Part shown: in pieces, positions 45,812 through 55,955 of the stretch
How positions within the stretch are numbered: the first letter of the stretch is position 1
How the letters are laid out: the number at the start of each line of letters is the position of its first letter
NCBI GenBank assembly: GCA_037355855.1
Contig: CM074761.1
Span: 3,801,346 to 3,865,345, forward strand
DNA length: 64,000 bases
Source of the DNA: Pseudo-nitzschia pungens
Taxonomy: Eukaryota; Bacillariophyta; Bacillariophyceae; Bacillariales; Bacillariaceae
Reading direction: 5' to 3'
The notes under the pieces: model-generated
What the model was told of the DNA's origin: nothing
The model's input: only the letters and a program-made list of their open reading frames with translations
Database searches by the model: none
Made by a program: the position numbers and the translations under genes

Positions 45812-48670
45812 TCACCAGCTACCGTTCTCCATGCTGTACGACCTCGGTCGCTTCAGCGTTTCGGTCCAGGCCTTCTTTTGCAGCAGTTTGATTCTGTAGG
45901 CATCGGGTGTCAACAAATCGCTGGGTTTGCCGTAGCTCGTGTCGTCATCGTCGTCCTCGTTCTCGCCGTTGTCTTCGTCTTCCGAATCGTCGTCATCTTC
46001 GTCGTCGTCATCGGTCTCCTCGCCGGACTCGTCGTCCATGTCAAAGGTCGGATCGCCGTCCCGTTGTATCTCATCGATCACCAGCACGTCCTCCTCCTCG
46101 ACGGGGCCCCCCCAGTACTTGTAGAGCGGCTCGATGAATTCGTGGGACCGCCGGAGCAAGCAGCGGGTCGAAGGGAAAAAACGACCGGAGCGGGTTGGAT
46201 CCCCGTCCCAGCCCCCCGACGCCGCCCGTCTGCCGGCGGCGCTCGAGCGTCGCCGCCGTTCGGATGGTCGAGGCCGCCTTCTTGTTGACCCGGCCCGTGG
46301 AGAGGCGCTTGGCGTCGGCCACCAGCTTGTGGAGGACGGCTTCCTCGACGAGGCCGTAGAAATGGGCCACGTGCAAGAATTCGCTCCGGACGCTCTCGAG
46401 GCAGAATCGGAGGGGTTGGAGGGCGTGCCCGCACAGGGCCGTCCACCGCTTGCTCTCGAGGTTGATGCAGGCCAGATCGGGAAACTGCGGCTCGCCGTCG
46501 TCGTCGCGGTCGTCGTTGTCATTGCGATGGCGAGGATTGGCGGGGTCGTCGTTGTCGAGTCCGTTCGCGGTGGTGGTGGCGGCGGCCTCGTGCGCAACGG
46601 CGTTTCGGTAGTACTCCACCGCCTCGTTGCCGCGAAAGCTCATGACGTAAAAGGCGGCCTGGCACACCGTGTAGAAGAGGGCGTGGTATTCGCTCTGCTG
46701 CCGGGCGTCGGAGGCCCGAACCTTGTGCGCCCCCAGCGATCGAATGTAGGCCTCCGCCCAGGTCAGCAGGGCCGAAACGGATTCGCACACCGTGTCGATG
46801 CCGACAAAGGCCGCCCGGCTGACAAAGGATGCCAGGTAGCACGCGCTGCTCTGCCGGGTGGTGGTGGCCCGGTAGGGATCGACGAGAATCTGCAGCAGCT
46901 TGGAGACAAACTCGCGGTACAGGATGGCTTCCTCCTCGTGGTCCGGGCCTTCGTTGCCGGTACCGGTGCCGTTGCAATTGCCGTTGCAATTGCCGTTGTT
47001 GTGATGGTGGTTTTGGTGATTGGCTGCCAGCACGGTAATGGGCGACCCGCTGGGTGGCTCCCCAACGTCCTGGAGATAGGCGCTGGGCTTGGCAATCTGC
47101 GCCTCCAGGCCGCACGGAAGGAAGATGCAGAATTGCACAAACTTGGATTTGTGCGTGGTCAGGATCGTGCTCTCGAATATCCGCACCAGTTCGTGGTATA
47201 CTTGTTGGGTGTCGGAGACGCCGGTCTGGCACCCCAGCCGGATCTGGTCGAAGAGCAATTCCAGGAGCGCATCGAGCTTGTCCGACAGAACGTCGACGTC
47301 GACGCTCGTTTTGGGCCGCACCATTGCGTTTGGGTGATCGGAGGGATTGACCTTTTCTTCTTCCTCTTCGTTGTTGTTTGCTTCGCCGCCATCTCCCCTC
47401 GCGGCCTCCGCCTCGTCGATTTCGACGTCCCCGTTGTCCTTTATGAAAATATTGACGTCGATGTCGACGCACTTATCGATCAGCAATTCGAACAGCCGCT
47501 GTCGGATCGATGGCAGATACTCCAGCACCCGGAACGACTGCTTCGCGTACCACACCATGTTTTCCTTGTCGTGGGCCCAAAAGGGAAACTTCGACGCGAT
47601 GATCGGATACAGATCCGATTCCGCTTTGGGAACCAGTCTCAGCACGTTGAATATCAGGGAGTGGATCCGATGAATTCTGCCAAGAACAAGAACAACACAC
47701 GAACACACGCACAAACGCACGCACGCGAGTCGGTCGCAGCAATGAAAAAAATAAGTGTGAGTACACGCACCGGACACGCAATGCGAGAGCGAGAGTTTGT
47801 TTCTTTCGTCCGGACCATTTCACGTTCCAAATACCAAATCCGAAGTGGGGGCGGTCCGTTCATTCGCAATACTATTATTTCTGCGTTGGACGATTGTTGT
47901 TTCGTTCGCTGCGTCCATTTCGTTTGCGGAGATTCGTTCGCTCCTCTCTCGGATGGCAGCGCTGCGCTTGTTGCTGCTACACTTACACTCCCTCGTCCGC
48001 CAGCGGACCGTAGTTGGTCAGTAGTTTCCAGACGGCGGTCAGCACGGGCACCACGTGCGTCGATTTGGCGCTCACGATCGCCAAAAGCAGGTTGAAGTGG
48101 GCGTCGCAGAGCGAATAGTCCCTGTAGACCTCTTGCAACCGATTCGTCGTGTCCGCCATTGATGACGATGATGTTGATGTTGCTGTTGCCATTGCCGCCT
48201 CGTCCCATGCCTGGGGAATCGGAATCGTCGAGACGAAGCGGATCGACCAGGTGCAGGAGCTGCGCGTGGTTGTCCCGCAGCGCCAACAGGTTGAGAATGG
48301 ATCCGTGCCCGGCGGTCCGCAGCGCCAGCAGGACCTTGCAGATCATGGGGGGATCGCTCGGTCGCTTGAGGGCGGAGAGTATCGCTCGGTAGGCTTCTCC
48401 GTGGGACGGATCGGGGAGACCACCGCCACCACCACCAGTAGGGGGATGATTCCTGGGTTCCTGCGACCGGACGGCGTTGACGACAAAGGTTTCGATGGCC
48501 GCCATTTCCGAAGGCGGGGGCAGGTTGCACTTGGGAACCTTGTAGCGTTCCCGCAGCGCTTCGGCCCTGGCGGTTGCGCTCATTGTCGTCGTTGTTGCCG
48601 TCGTCGTCGTCGTCGTCAGTGCCTGTTTCGCCCTTCCTCCGACGTCGTCGTTGCTGTCGTAGTTCTGCAT
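45812..48670 (-). CDS. RRN3: RNA polymerase I initiation factor RRN3 (TIF-IA), two frame breaks
   Basis: Exon 1 is 48670-47987 and exon 2 is 47676-45812, with a 310-base intron (GTAAGT...GGCAG). Two +1 breaks, near 48170 and near 46160-46175, bring the length to exactly 849 codons. Matching blocks include HFNLLLAIVSAKSTHVVPVL, the segment KFPFWAHDKENMVWYAK with YLPSIRQRLFELLIDKCVDIDV, a YLASFVSRAAF helix, FYTVCQAAFYVM, and the signature PLRSFFPFDPCLLRRSHEFI, then PLYKYW. Long acidic tracts and an Asn/His-rich insertion are lineage-specific. RRN3 links Pol I to the core promoter factor and controls rRNA synthesis with growth. A second copy of the 3' end follows the stop. Confidence 0.88.
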
Positions 48671-49469
48671 TGTAAGTGGGTTTGCTTTCGATTTGGATCG
48701 GATTGAATAGAATAGAATAGAATAGAATAGAATAGAATGGAATGGAATTGGAGCCTCGACCGTGAACTCGTTGGGCTTCTAGGGTAGTTTGAACTGCTGA
48801 CCGGCGGTGGAGTTGGTCGGCAGCCGGGAAGTAGGACTCTTGGCAATAGAACGAGCGCACCGAAAGGTATTCTAGGTTGTAGACTGTAGGATGCAGCAAA
48901 GCGGTTAGATTACCGGCGCCTTGTTGGAATCGGAAATCGAAGACGGTGGAAACTGGAAACGCTGCAAACCGAAAAACTCACCAATCGATTCGGTGGTAAG
49001 GTTACGGTATGAGGTTGGGTTACGATTCCGAATAATAAGACTAATTCATAAGTAAGATCTTACTCGTACCGTACGAGTAGGAGTACAAGGACAAGTAAGG
49101 TTGTTTGTACGGTACCGGTAGGTAACCTTACTGGTAACGCCCGAGGGACAGGTAAGATTACTTGTACGAATGTGCGAAAATAATTACGGAACATGCTCTC
49201 ATCAAAATGGTCAATTTTGGCGCCAAGGCTCCCAACTTTCGTGGTTGGAATGGAAGGAAGGAAGGAAGCATGGAACGATTGACTCGTTCAGTCACGTTTC
49301 ACTCCACCATACCCACATACCACCATCGCTTAGTGCACATCACGGAGCCCAAAGCCAAGTTGGAACAACGTACAACTCGATTTTTTGTTTGTGGCTTCAA
49401 AGTTGAAGAGTTCGCGATCTCGTCGGGACAACACCAAACCCACGGCAAACGATCATCGATCGGGGTCTC
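48671..49469. other. Divergent intergenic region with word cluster
   Basis: An (AATAG)n pentanucleotide run lies at about 48706-48738. From 48995 to 49170 the intergenic words are unusually dense: GGTAAGGTTACGG, CGTACCGTACGAGTAGG, GTAAGGTTG, GGTAACCTTACTGG and GTAAGATTACTTG. No gene seen. Confidence 0.55.
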
Positions 49470-51632
49470 ATGGCGTTCATTCGTTTCGTGCCGACGCTGC
49501 TGCCGGCAACCGGAATTCGGGGGTGGGGTTGCGCTGGGAGTGCGAGTGCGACTGGGGGTGTGAGGGCGAGGGCGAGGGCGACCGGGGGTGCGAGGGCGAG
49601 TCGGTGGCAAGCCGTGAGGGAAGAGTTCTTTCTCCACCGGCGACCCGCGTTCGGGGGTGCTCGCATGAACTCGATCGAAGCACCGTTGTCGCCATCGACA
49701 TCGACATCGACATCGACATTGACATTGACATTGACAACGATGGAAACGGACTCCAAAACAGACAGAAAAGCACTCGCTCTCGGAGGTTATTTATCGTCAT
49801 TGTCGTCGTCGTCCGCAGTTGCTGCGAGGCGACAACGTTGCGGCGGTCGGTTTGGGGTTCCTCGCTGCCGTGGCCGTGGCCATGGTCGTTGTGTGCAGTC
49901 CGGAGATACCATCGTGCGTCGCAACCTTTCGACGTCCCTGGATGCAATCCCCGAAGCACCGTCGAAGGATTCGAATTCGGATTCGGATTTGGTCGGGGAG
50001 CTGCGGAGCAAACTCGGTCGGGAAGACAGGGCCATGATCGAGTATCTCATGAAGTACAAGGCCGCCCGCGGAGATTGCCACGTGCCCACCGGAAACACCA
50101 AGATTGCTCGGGAGGAGCGATCGAATCTCGGGGTGCCGGCGGAGGTTGCCGAGTGGGTGGTCCGGCAGAGAAAACAGTACCGAGCGTCCGTCTCGAGATC
50201 CGGGAAGGGCAAAATCGACGATTCGCTCGCCGCGAGAATCATAACCCTGGAATCGATCGGTTTCGTGTGGTCGTGTCGCGAGGCAAACTGGCAGCGCTGT
50301 TTCAACAAACTGGAGCGACTCTACCGAACGAACCGAGGCGGAGATTTCTCGTCGAGAGTCAGGGAACAAGACGATCCCCATTTGTGGTCGTGGATGGATC
50401 AGCAGCGAAAAGCCCAAAGAAAGGGCACCCTGCCGAGCGAACGAGAGAACCTGTTGCGAGAAATCGACTTTGTCTTTGACCCCAACGATGCGAGGTGGTG
50501 GGACAATTATGAAAAGTTGTGCGCGTACCACCGAGAACACGGGAACACCATGGTGCCGCTGGTGGACGACCAAACCAAAAACACAAACAACGACAGCGGC
50601 AACCACCACAACCACCACCACAAGAAAAAGGAGGAGGAGAAGAAGAAGACTCCAAACTATTTGGGACAGTGGGTCGCCCGCCAGCGGAGGCTCCACCACG
50701 GAAACGCGTTGGCCGCCGACCGCACGGACGCCCTCAACGCCATTGGCTTTTCGTGGGACCCCGAGGCCGAGTCGTGGGACGAGTATTACCAACAGCTCCG
50801 TGCCTTTTATCGAACGCACAACCACACCCGGGTTCCCAAGAGCATGGGGCCGCTCTGGAATTGGGTGGATCGGCAGCGGAGGAGCTACCGGAAACGCCTG
50901 CGGCTCGGAGACGGCGGCGGCGGCAGCGGCAACAGCAGCACCACCACCGGCACCACCATCGATCGCGAAACCGGGTCGGACGCCATCGGATCGCTCCTGA
51001 CCAAGGAAAACGTCCAGAAATTGTCGACCATCGGGTTCGAGTGGGAGGACCCGTCCCCGACGAGGGTGGAAACGGAGGACCGGATCAAGCGACTCGTGAG
51101 CGTGACCCTCGAGCTCTCGATCCACGACGAGAACTGGGCCGGGCAGTTCGACAAGCTCCGCGCGTTCCAAAACGAATTTGGTCACTTTTGCGTGCCGACG
51201 GCGGGCCCCGGAGACAACAAGGAGCTGAACGCCTGGGTCCGCCACACGCGGTACCTCTACAACGCGAACAAGCTGCCGGGCAACCGGGTCCGGCTCCTCG
51301 AGGGCATCGGCTTTCCGTGGACGGCCGAACTCGCCCGGTGGGACCGTTTGTACCGGGAGCTCGTGTCCTTTCGCGAGAGGCACGGCCACGCCAACGTCCC
51401 CCCGCACGAGAAAGAACTCCACCGGTGGACCCTGAAGCAACGAAACGCCGTCGCTCGCGATTCCGGATCGTCGGGATCCGGATCGGAACGCGACGGCGAA
51501 GTTGAACGCGACGGCGAACGCGACTGCGAATCGGATCCGCGGAAAGCCGGGGCCAAAACCCAACGAGCGGAGCGCTGGAAGACCCTGAGAGAGATTTTGG
51601 CGGAAAATCATGAAGAGCAACCCATTCGGTAA
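49470..51632 (+). CDS. Six-unit helicase-associated-domain repeat protein
   Basis: A single clean frame of 720 codons. From about residue 190 to 690 there are six repeats of the helicase-associated (HA) domain pattern: W-x-x-x-Y-x-x-L, a helix, HGN/GH with VP, then a W-V-x-x-Q-R helix, and IGFxW before the next unit (for example LGQWVARQRR, LNAIGFSW). No helicase motor motifs are present. Diatoms have many stand-alone HA-repeat proteins; a nucleic-acid-binding role is suspected but unproven. The first 150 residues are low-complexity (Thr-Ser repeat from (GACATC)n), and the true start may be a later ATG (49665 or 49740). The last codons are duplicated downstream. Confidence 0.8.
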   Translation: MAFIRFVPTLLPATGIRGWGCAGSASATGGVRARARATGGARASRWQAVREEFFLHRRPAFGGARMNSIEAPLSPSTSTSTSTLTLTLTTMETDSKTDRKALALGGYLSSLSSSSAVAARRQRCGGRFGVPRCRGRGHGRCVQSGDTIVRRNLSTSLDAIPEAPSKDSNSDSDLVGELRSKLGREDRAMIEYLMKYKAARGDCHVPTGNTKIAREERSNLGVPAEVAEWVVRQRKQYRASVSRSGKGKIDDSLAARIITLESIGFVWSCREANWQRCFNKLERLYRTNRGGDFSSRVREQDDPHLWSWMDQQRKAQRKGTLPSERENLLREIDFVFDPNDARWWDNYEKLCAYHREHGNTMVPLVDDQTKNTNNDSGNHHNHHHKKKEEEKKKTPNYLGQWVARQRRLHHGNALAADRTDALNAIGFSWDPEAESWDEYYQQLRAFYRTHNHTRVPKSMGPLWNWVDRQRRSYRKRLRLGDGGGGSGNSSTTTGTTIDRETGSDAIGSLLTKENVQKLSTIGFEWEDPSPTRVETEDRIKRLVSVTLELSIHDENWAGQFDKLRAFQNEFGHFCVPTAGPGDNKELNAWVRHTRYLYNANKLPGNRVRLLEGIGFPWTAELARWDRLYRELVSFRERHGHANVPPHEKELHRWTLKQRNAVARDSGSSGSGSERDGEVERDGERDCESDPRKAGAKTQRAERWKTLREILAENHEEQPIR

Positions 51633-52025
51633 TAAATACGAAGTATATGATATACATGTGCCATTTATTATAACTATTATAATGATTGTTACTGGTTCGG
51701 CAGTTAGTTACTACAATATTCCATTGTTGTTGATTGCAATAATCGCAGCTACCGTTGCAGTTTGGATCGCGATGACACCCAACAGTAATACACGGCAAGC
51801 CGGGGCCAAAACCCAACGAGCGGAGCGCCAGAAGACCCTGAGAGAGATTTTCGCGGAACAATCGCGAAGAGCAACCTACTGTATTTATTCGGTAACAAAT
51901 AAATATATATATAAAGTAGTTCGACAGTTAGTTAGTTGCTACAAGATTCCATTGGTGTTGCTTCCAATAATCGCGGCTGCCGCTGCAGTTTGGATCGCGA
52001 TGACACCCAACAGCAAAACCAGCAG
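51546..52025 (+). repeat. Tandem duplication of the 3' end of the HA-repeat gene
   Basis: Unit A is 51546-51798 and unit B is 51799-52025, offset 253 bases. Both start GCCGGGGCCAAAACCCAACG, repeat the final codons (KTLREI region), then share AT-rich 3' flank including TGCAGTTTGGATCGCGATGA. The codons in unit B lie after the stop. The open frame across both units looks hydrophobic by chance and is not annotated as a gene. Confidence 0.8.
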
Positions 52026-52131
52026 CAATACCGATACCAATACCAATACCAATACCAATGCCAATCCGTTCCAACATCCGAAAGGAGAGCTCCCGTTTGG
52101 CTTGCGGGAACAAAGCAGCATCCTTCCTCCC
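51633..52131. other. Convergent intergenic region
   Basis: Contains the duplication above and an (ACCAAT)n run near 52025-52060. No gene seen. Confidence 0.5.
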
Positions 52132-54377
52132 TTACGCATTCGCATTGGGGGTGGGCGGGGGTTTTCGTTCGTCGACCGGGTCCGCGGAAGAAGCAACCGA
52201 ATTCATAGCAGACGCAGAATTCGAAGCGGAATCGTTCGCCTTCGCGCTCGATTCGTTTTCCAGTCGGGCCGCGGCCTCTTCGATGCTGGAAAGCAATCCG
52301 TAATTCGGAACCAGCTGCGTGTGCGCCAGGACCGAACCGGTCAGTGGACTCTTGTCGCTGTTCTTGAGCCATCGAGCGATGGCTCTCCGCTCGTAGGTGT
52401 GACCATCGGCAGCGACGACGGGATGGATCTGTTTTTTTTTAATCGAGTGGCGGTGGTGGTGGTGGTGGTGGTGGTGGGGCGGGGATAGTGAGGGAACGAG
52501 GAAACGACCGAGCATTCGAAAGACAGAGAGAGAGAGAGAGAGAGTGAAACACGCAAAGACGAGTCAGTCGTGAGAAGAACGCGACAATCCCATTCGATCA
52601 CCAACCCATCCGATAGTCTCCCAACAACAACAACAACAACAACAACAACAGCAACGAGTCGCAGCCGCCATTCCATAAAACAAAATAAATAAAAAAACAA
52701 AACAAACGCACCATGGGTTCCCCCGTAATCGGACACGGGGGCATGTTGGGCAGGGCCCGGCCCGTTTCTTCCTCGTCGTCGTCGTATTCGTATTCGTATT
52801 CGTATTCGTATTCGTCGTCGTCAATTCCCAAAACCCCGTCGTTGTCGTCGCTCTCCACGTCGCTCTCGTCCGCGTCAATGTCCAGGGTTTGTCCGGGCGC
52901 CTCCCGGTTCCGCCGGCCGTCGAGATTGGTCACGTCCCGGAGGTCCCCCAGGACCGTCTCCAGGTTAAAGCCCCCCCGGAGGAACCACCGGTCCGCCAGG
53001 AGGGCGCCACCCCTCAAGAGGCCCCCCGCGACCCCCACCAGGCCGTCCTCGGCGATCCTCGAGGCGGTTTCCGCCACCGCTTCCGCCAGCGGGGACGCCG
53101 CCAGTCGCTCCCCCACGGACCGGAGCTCCTCGCCGGCGAGCTCCAGGGCGGAAACCTTCCGCTCCAGGAGGACCAGCGCTCGCTTGTGGACGCGGACCGA
53201 CTGGACCCAGCCCTCGGGGCTCGAATGGCGCAAAACGACGACGCACCCGTGGTCCAGGACGGCTCGCACCTGGTAGGACCGGGCCGGTTCCAATGGATAG
53301 AGGTCCCGGGGGTGACAGAACCTCGTGAACCCGCAGGTGTCCCCGGGGTTGGGCCCGGGACAGCTCGGTTCGTACTCGCAGACGACGCGGACGGCGGCCC
53401 GCTCGCGGCCGATGCCGGTGCCGCCGCCGCCGTTCTTGCGCATCGAGCGGCGGTGGTCGAAGGAGGACGATCGCCGGTTGTTAGAGTTGTTGTTATTGTT
53501 ATAATTGTAATTGTAATTGCTGTCGCTCGAAGCGAAAGCCCCGGCCCCGGCGTCGCTGGCGGTTCCGTGCAGGGGTATCCACTCGTCAAAGTCGTCCACC
53601 TTTCCCGTGAGCATTTCGGTCAGATCGATCGAGGCCACGCCCAAGAAAACGTCGTCGGAATCTCCCGACACGGTCCCGTCGCTGGAGCAGAGCTTTTTCT
53701 TGCCGCCTTGGCCGCTCGCGCTCGAGGGTTCCGAGTGGAAAATGGCTACCGTCAGGGTCGTGTTGTCGGGTGGCTGGTACCGAGCAAAGGGATCCTCCAG
53801 GAGCGAATCGTTCCCCTCTCGGGGAGCATGATCTGTATCGGAATCATCATCTGTATCTATCATCTGTATTTGTATTTCTATCTGTATTTCTATCTACATC
53901 GGCGTGCGTCAGCTTCGATGCGGGAAGCGCAACGTCCATGAAAAAGACCTCGTCCCTCGGCCATATCGGGTCCGTCGTGGAATAGAGACCGGAGGTTCTC
54001 TGCGTGGTCTTTCCGAACTTGATGGACGCGTAGGGATTCGTCCCTTGCGCCGAGGAGGAGGAAGAGGAGCCGCGAAAGAATCCGCCATCGCCACCGCTGC
54101 CATTCTTGTAGGGATTGCGCAACCCCCTGGCGGCCACCACGCGGGCAACGATGGTTCCGAGAATGTGCTCGGGTTCTCCGGGATTCGTTTTGGAAAGACC
54201 TCGTTTGGGCTTGGAAACGTCGGGGGAACCGCGGGCGCTGGCATTGGCATTGGCGCTGGTATTGGCACTGCCACTCCCAGCAGCAGCGGAAGAGGAGTAA
54301 TCCGGGCCGTCGTCTTCGGGAAACAACACCAGGCCCTCGTCAGGGTCGGGGAGGTCGTCGTCGAGGTTGCCGTCCAT
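52132..54377 (-). CDS. C2-domain/U-box protein, probable E3 ubiquitin ligase (one frame break)
   Basis: Exon 1 is 54377-52712 and exon 2 is 52428-52132. The 283-base intron splits the U-box exactly at PCPITGEPM|IHPVVAADGHTYERRAIARWL. The N-terminus is acidic. A C2-like domain begins GTIVARVVAARGLRNPY with NPYASIKFG and TTDPIWPRDEVFFMDV, and resumes after the break with TTLTVAIFHSE and FLGVASIDLTEML. The break is a +1 shift within a degenerate (ATCTGT)n tract at about 53850-53895; correction gives exactly 654 codons. The U-box recruits an E2 for ubiquitin transfer, and the C2 domain may bind membranes. The combination recalls plant C2/ARM/U-box proteins, but no ARM repeats were seen. The intron is full of simple repeats. 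Confidence 0.75.
52441..52652. repeat. Simple repeats inside the U-box intron
   Basis: (GGT)n near 52452-52475, (GA)n near 52526-52544 and (CAA)n near 52623-52652 lie within one 283-base intron. Confidence 0.75.
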
Positions 54378-55123
54378 GTTGCTACTAGAAGTGCTACGCT
54401 ATCGAACGGAGGACACCCTGCGCTGTTGGTTGCGGAGTTTGCGGTGATCAAACGGGGAATGCAATGATGCGTGTTGTTGTATGTTGTGTTGTATGTTGTG
54501 TTGTATGTTGTGTGTATTGTAGATGGAGGATGGAGGATGGAGGATGGAGTAGCCTTATTGAGTAATCTTATGGAGCCCTCGTGGATTTCGGCATTCCGTG
54601 GAATTTCCGCAAGAAGGATCCGTAAGGTACCGTTTACTTGTAGTTACCAGGGGTACGGGTAATCTTACAGGCAATGTCGAATGACGACTGTTACGGAATG
54701 TTTTCGGTTTCGGTGGAACGAGAGACGAGACAGAAGAGACGAGAGCGAGGAACGCAAAGAAGACGACATCATTCGTTCGGCAATCGGGATCGTGTCTCGA
54801 GAATCATCAATAAATAATCTTACCGTAAGATTACCGTAAGTTACAGCAGAAACATACTTCTTGTATGTCAAATACATACCGTACGGTACTTCCAATATCT
54901 ACAGCAAGTAGAATCAAAATAGAAGTACGAAGTAATCTTAGAAGTGGAAGATAACTTACTTCCTACCGGTACAACAATGATACTTACTTACCACAAGAAG
55001 CAAGAGTGAAGTACCACCAGCAGTACGAGTAGAGCTACTTGTAGTACACCAGAATGTACGAGATGCATATGATACTATTCTAGTGACGTATGCATGAGAT
55101 TGAGTGACTTGAGAGAATTACTG

Positions 55124-55164
<41 letters not shown>

Positions 55165-55176
55165 AAAAAAAATTAA

Positions 55177-55240
<64 letters not shown>
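55124..55240 (+). repeat. Long poly(A) tract
   Basis: 117 bases, all A except a few G and one TT. It could be the tail of an old retroposed sequence, but no element or target-site duplication could be matched next to it. Slippage expansion is equally likely. Confidence 0.8.
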
Positions 55241-55241
<1 letters not shown>

Positions 55242-55619
55242 AAATTCCATGCCAATCAAGAGTTTTACACCAACAATACATGATGATGCTTCCGCCTCAT
55301 ATTAGTAGTAGTAGCTAGTAGTACAGCAGTTCTATCACCACCGGGTGCGCGGAGTAACTTGCTTCTTCTCGCGGTAGGAAATCAGCAGCAACAAGAACAA
55401 CAAGGACGCCCGCCGGCAATTGCCGCGCGCCGCGGACGGTCGTCCGATCCGATCCGCCGCGGCGTCGCGAACCAAACGCCGGTGCGAGCAAGCGAGGATG
55501 GGATGGGATGGATCGATTTCGATTTCGATCGATTTATTTCCCGAGGCGGAGGACCGCGGGCAAAGAGCGGGGGCGGCGCTCGCCGGAAACCCTACCCTCG
55601 CGATCCGAGACGACGAACG

Positions 55620-55650
<31 letters not shown>

Positions 55651-55795
55651 ACGCGACGCGACGCGACGCGACGAGCGAGGATTTGCATTTGCCGCGCGCG
55701 ATTTCGACACGGGGCCGTTGGCGGAATTCCCTCCGCAAGAGAGAAGACTCCAGTCGAGAACTCGTCGGGCAGCGCAACTCGGTGCCTTCCCTTGC

Positions 55796-55888
55796 CGAAT
55801 GAATGAATGGATGAATCAATCAATGAATGAATCAATGAATGAATCAATGAATCAATCAATGAATCAATCAATGAATGAATCAATGAAT
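55796..55888. repeat. (AATG/AATC)n tetranucleotide repeat
   Basis: Alternating GAATGAATC-type units over about 90 bases, lying beyond the 3' end of the DHFR gene. Confidence 0.8.
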
Positions 55889-55955
55889 CGTTCCGGCGAC
55901 AGGCGGTGGCGAGAGGAGCCGTCGTTCGATTCCTTAATTCCTTCCTTCGTTCCGC

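Larger units (their letters stand above)
54378..55955. other. Intergenic region with poly(A) tract and tetranucleotide repeat
   Basis: About 1.6 kb without a supported gene. It holds words such as TAATCTTACCGTAAGATTACC near 54818, a 117-base A-rich tract (55124-55240), a GC-rich block (55400-55780) whose open frames have no coding character, and an (AATG/AATC)n tract at about 55796-55888. Confidence 0.5.

Noticed and set aside
46134..48095. 653-codon + strand frame across RRN3
   Set aside because: It is the shadow of the minus-strand RRN3 gene, whose conserved blocks are clear.
49797..51620. 607-codon open frame on the minus strand opposite the HA-repeat gene
   Set aside because: It mirrors the GC-rich + strand gene codon for codon, has no recognisable motif, and the + strand frame contains six conserved repeats.
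51610..52488. 292-codon frame with hydrophobic start after the HA-repeat gene
   Set aside because: It is read from the duplicated 3' flank and then runs antisense through the U-box exon; the hydrophobic stretch is AT-rich untranslated DNA.
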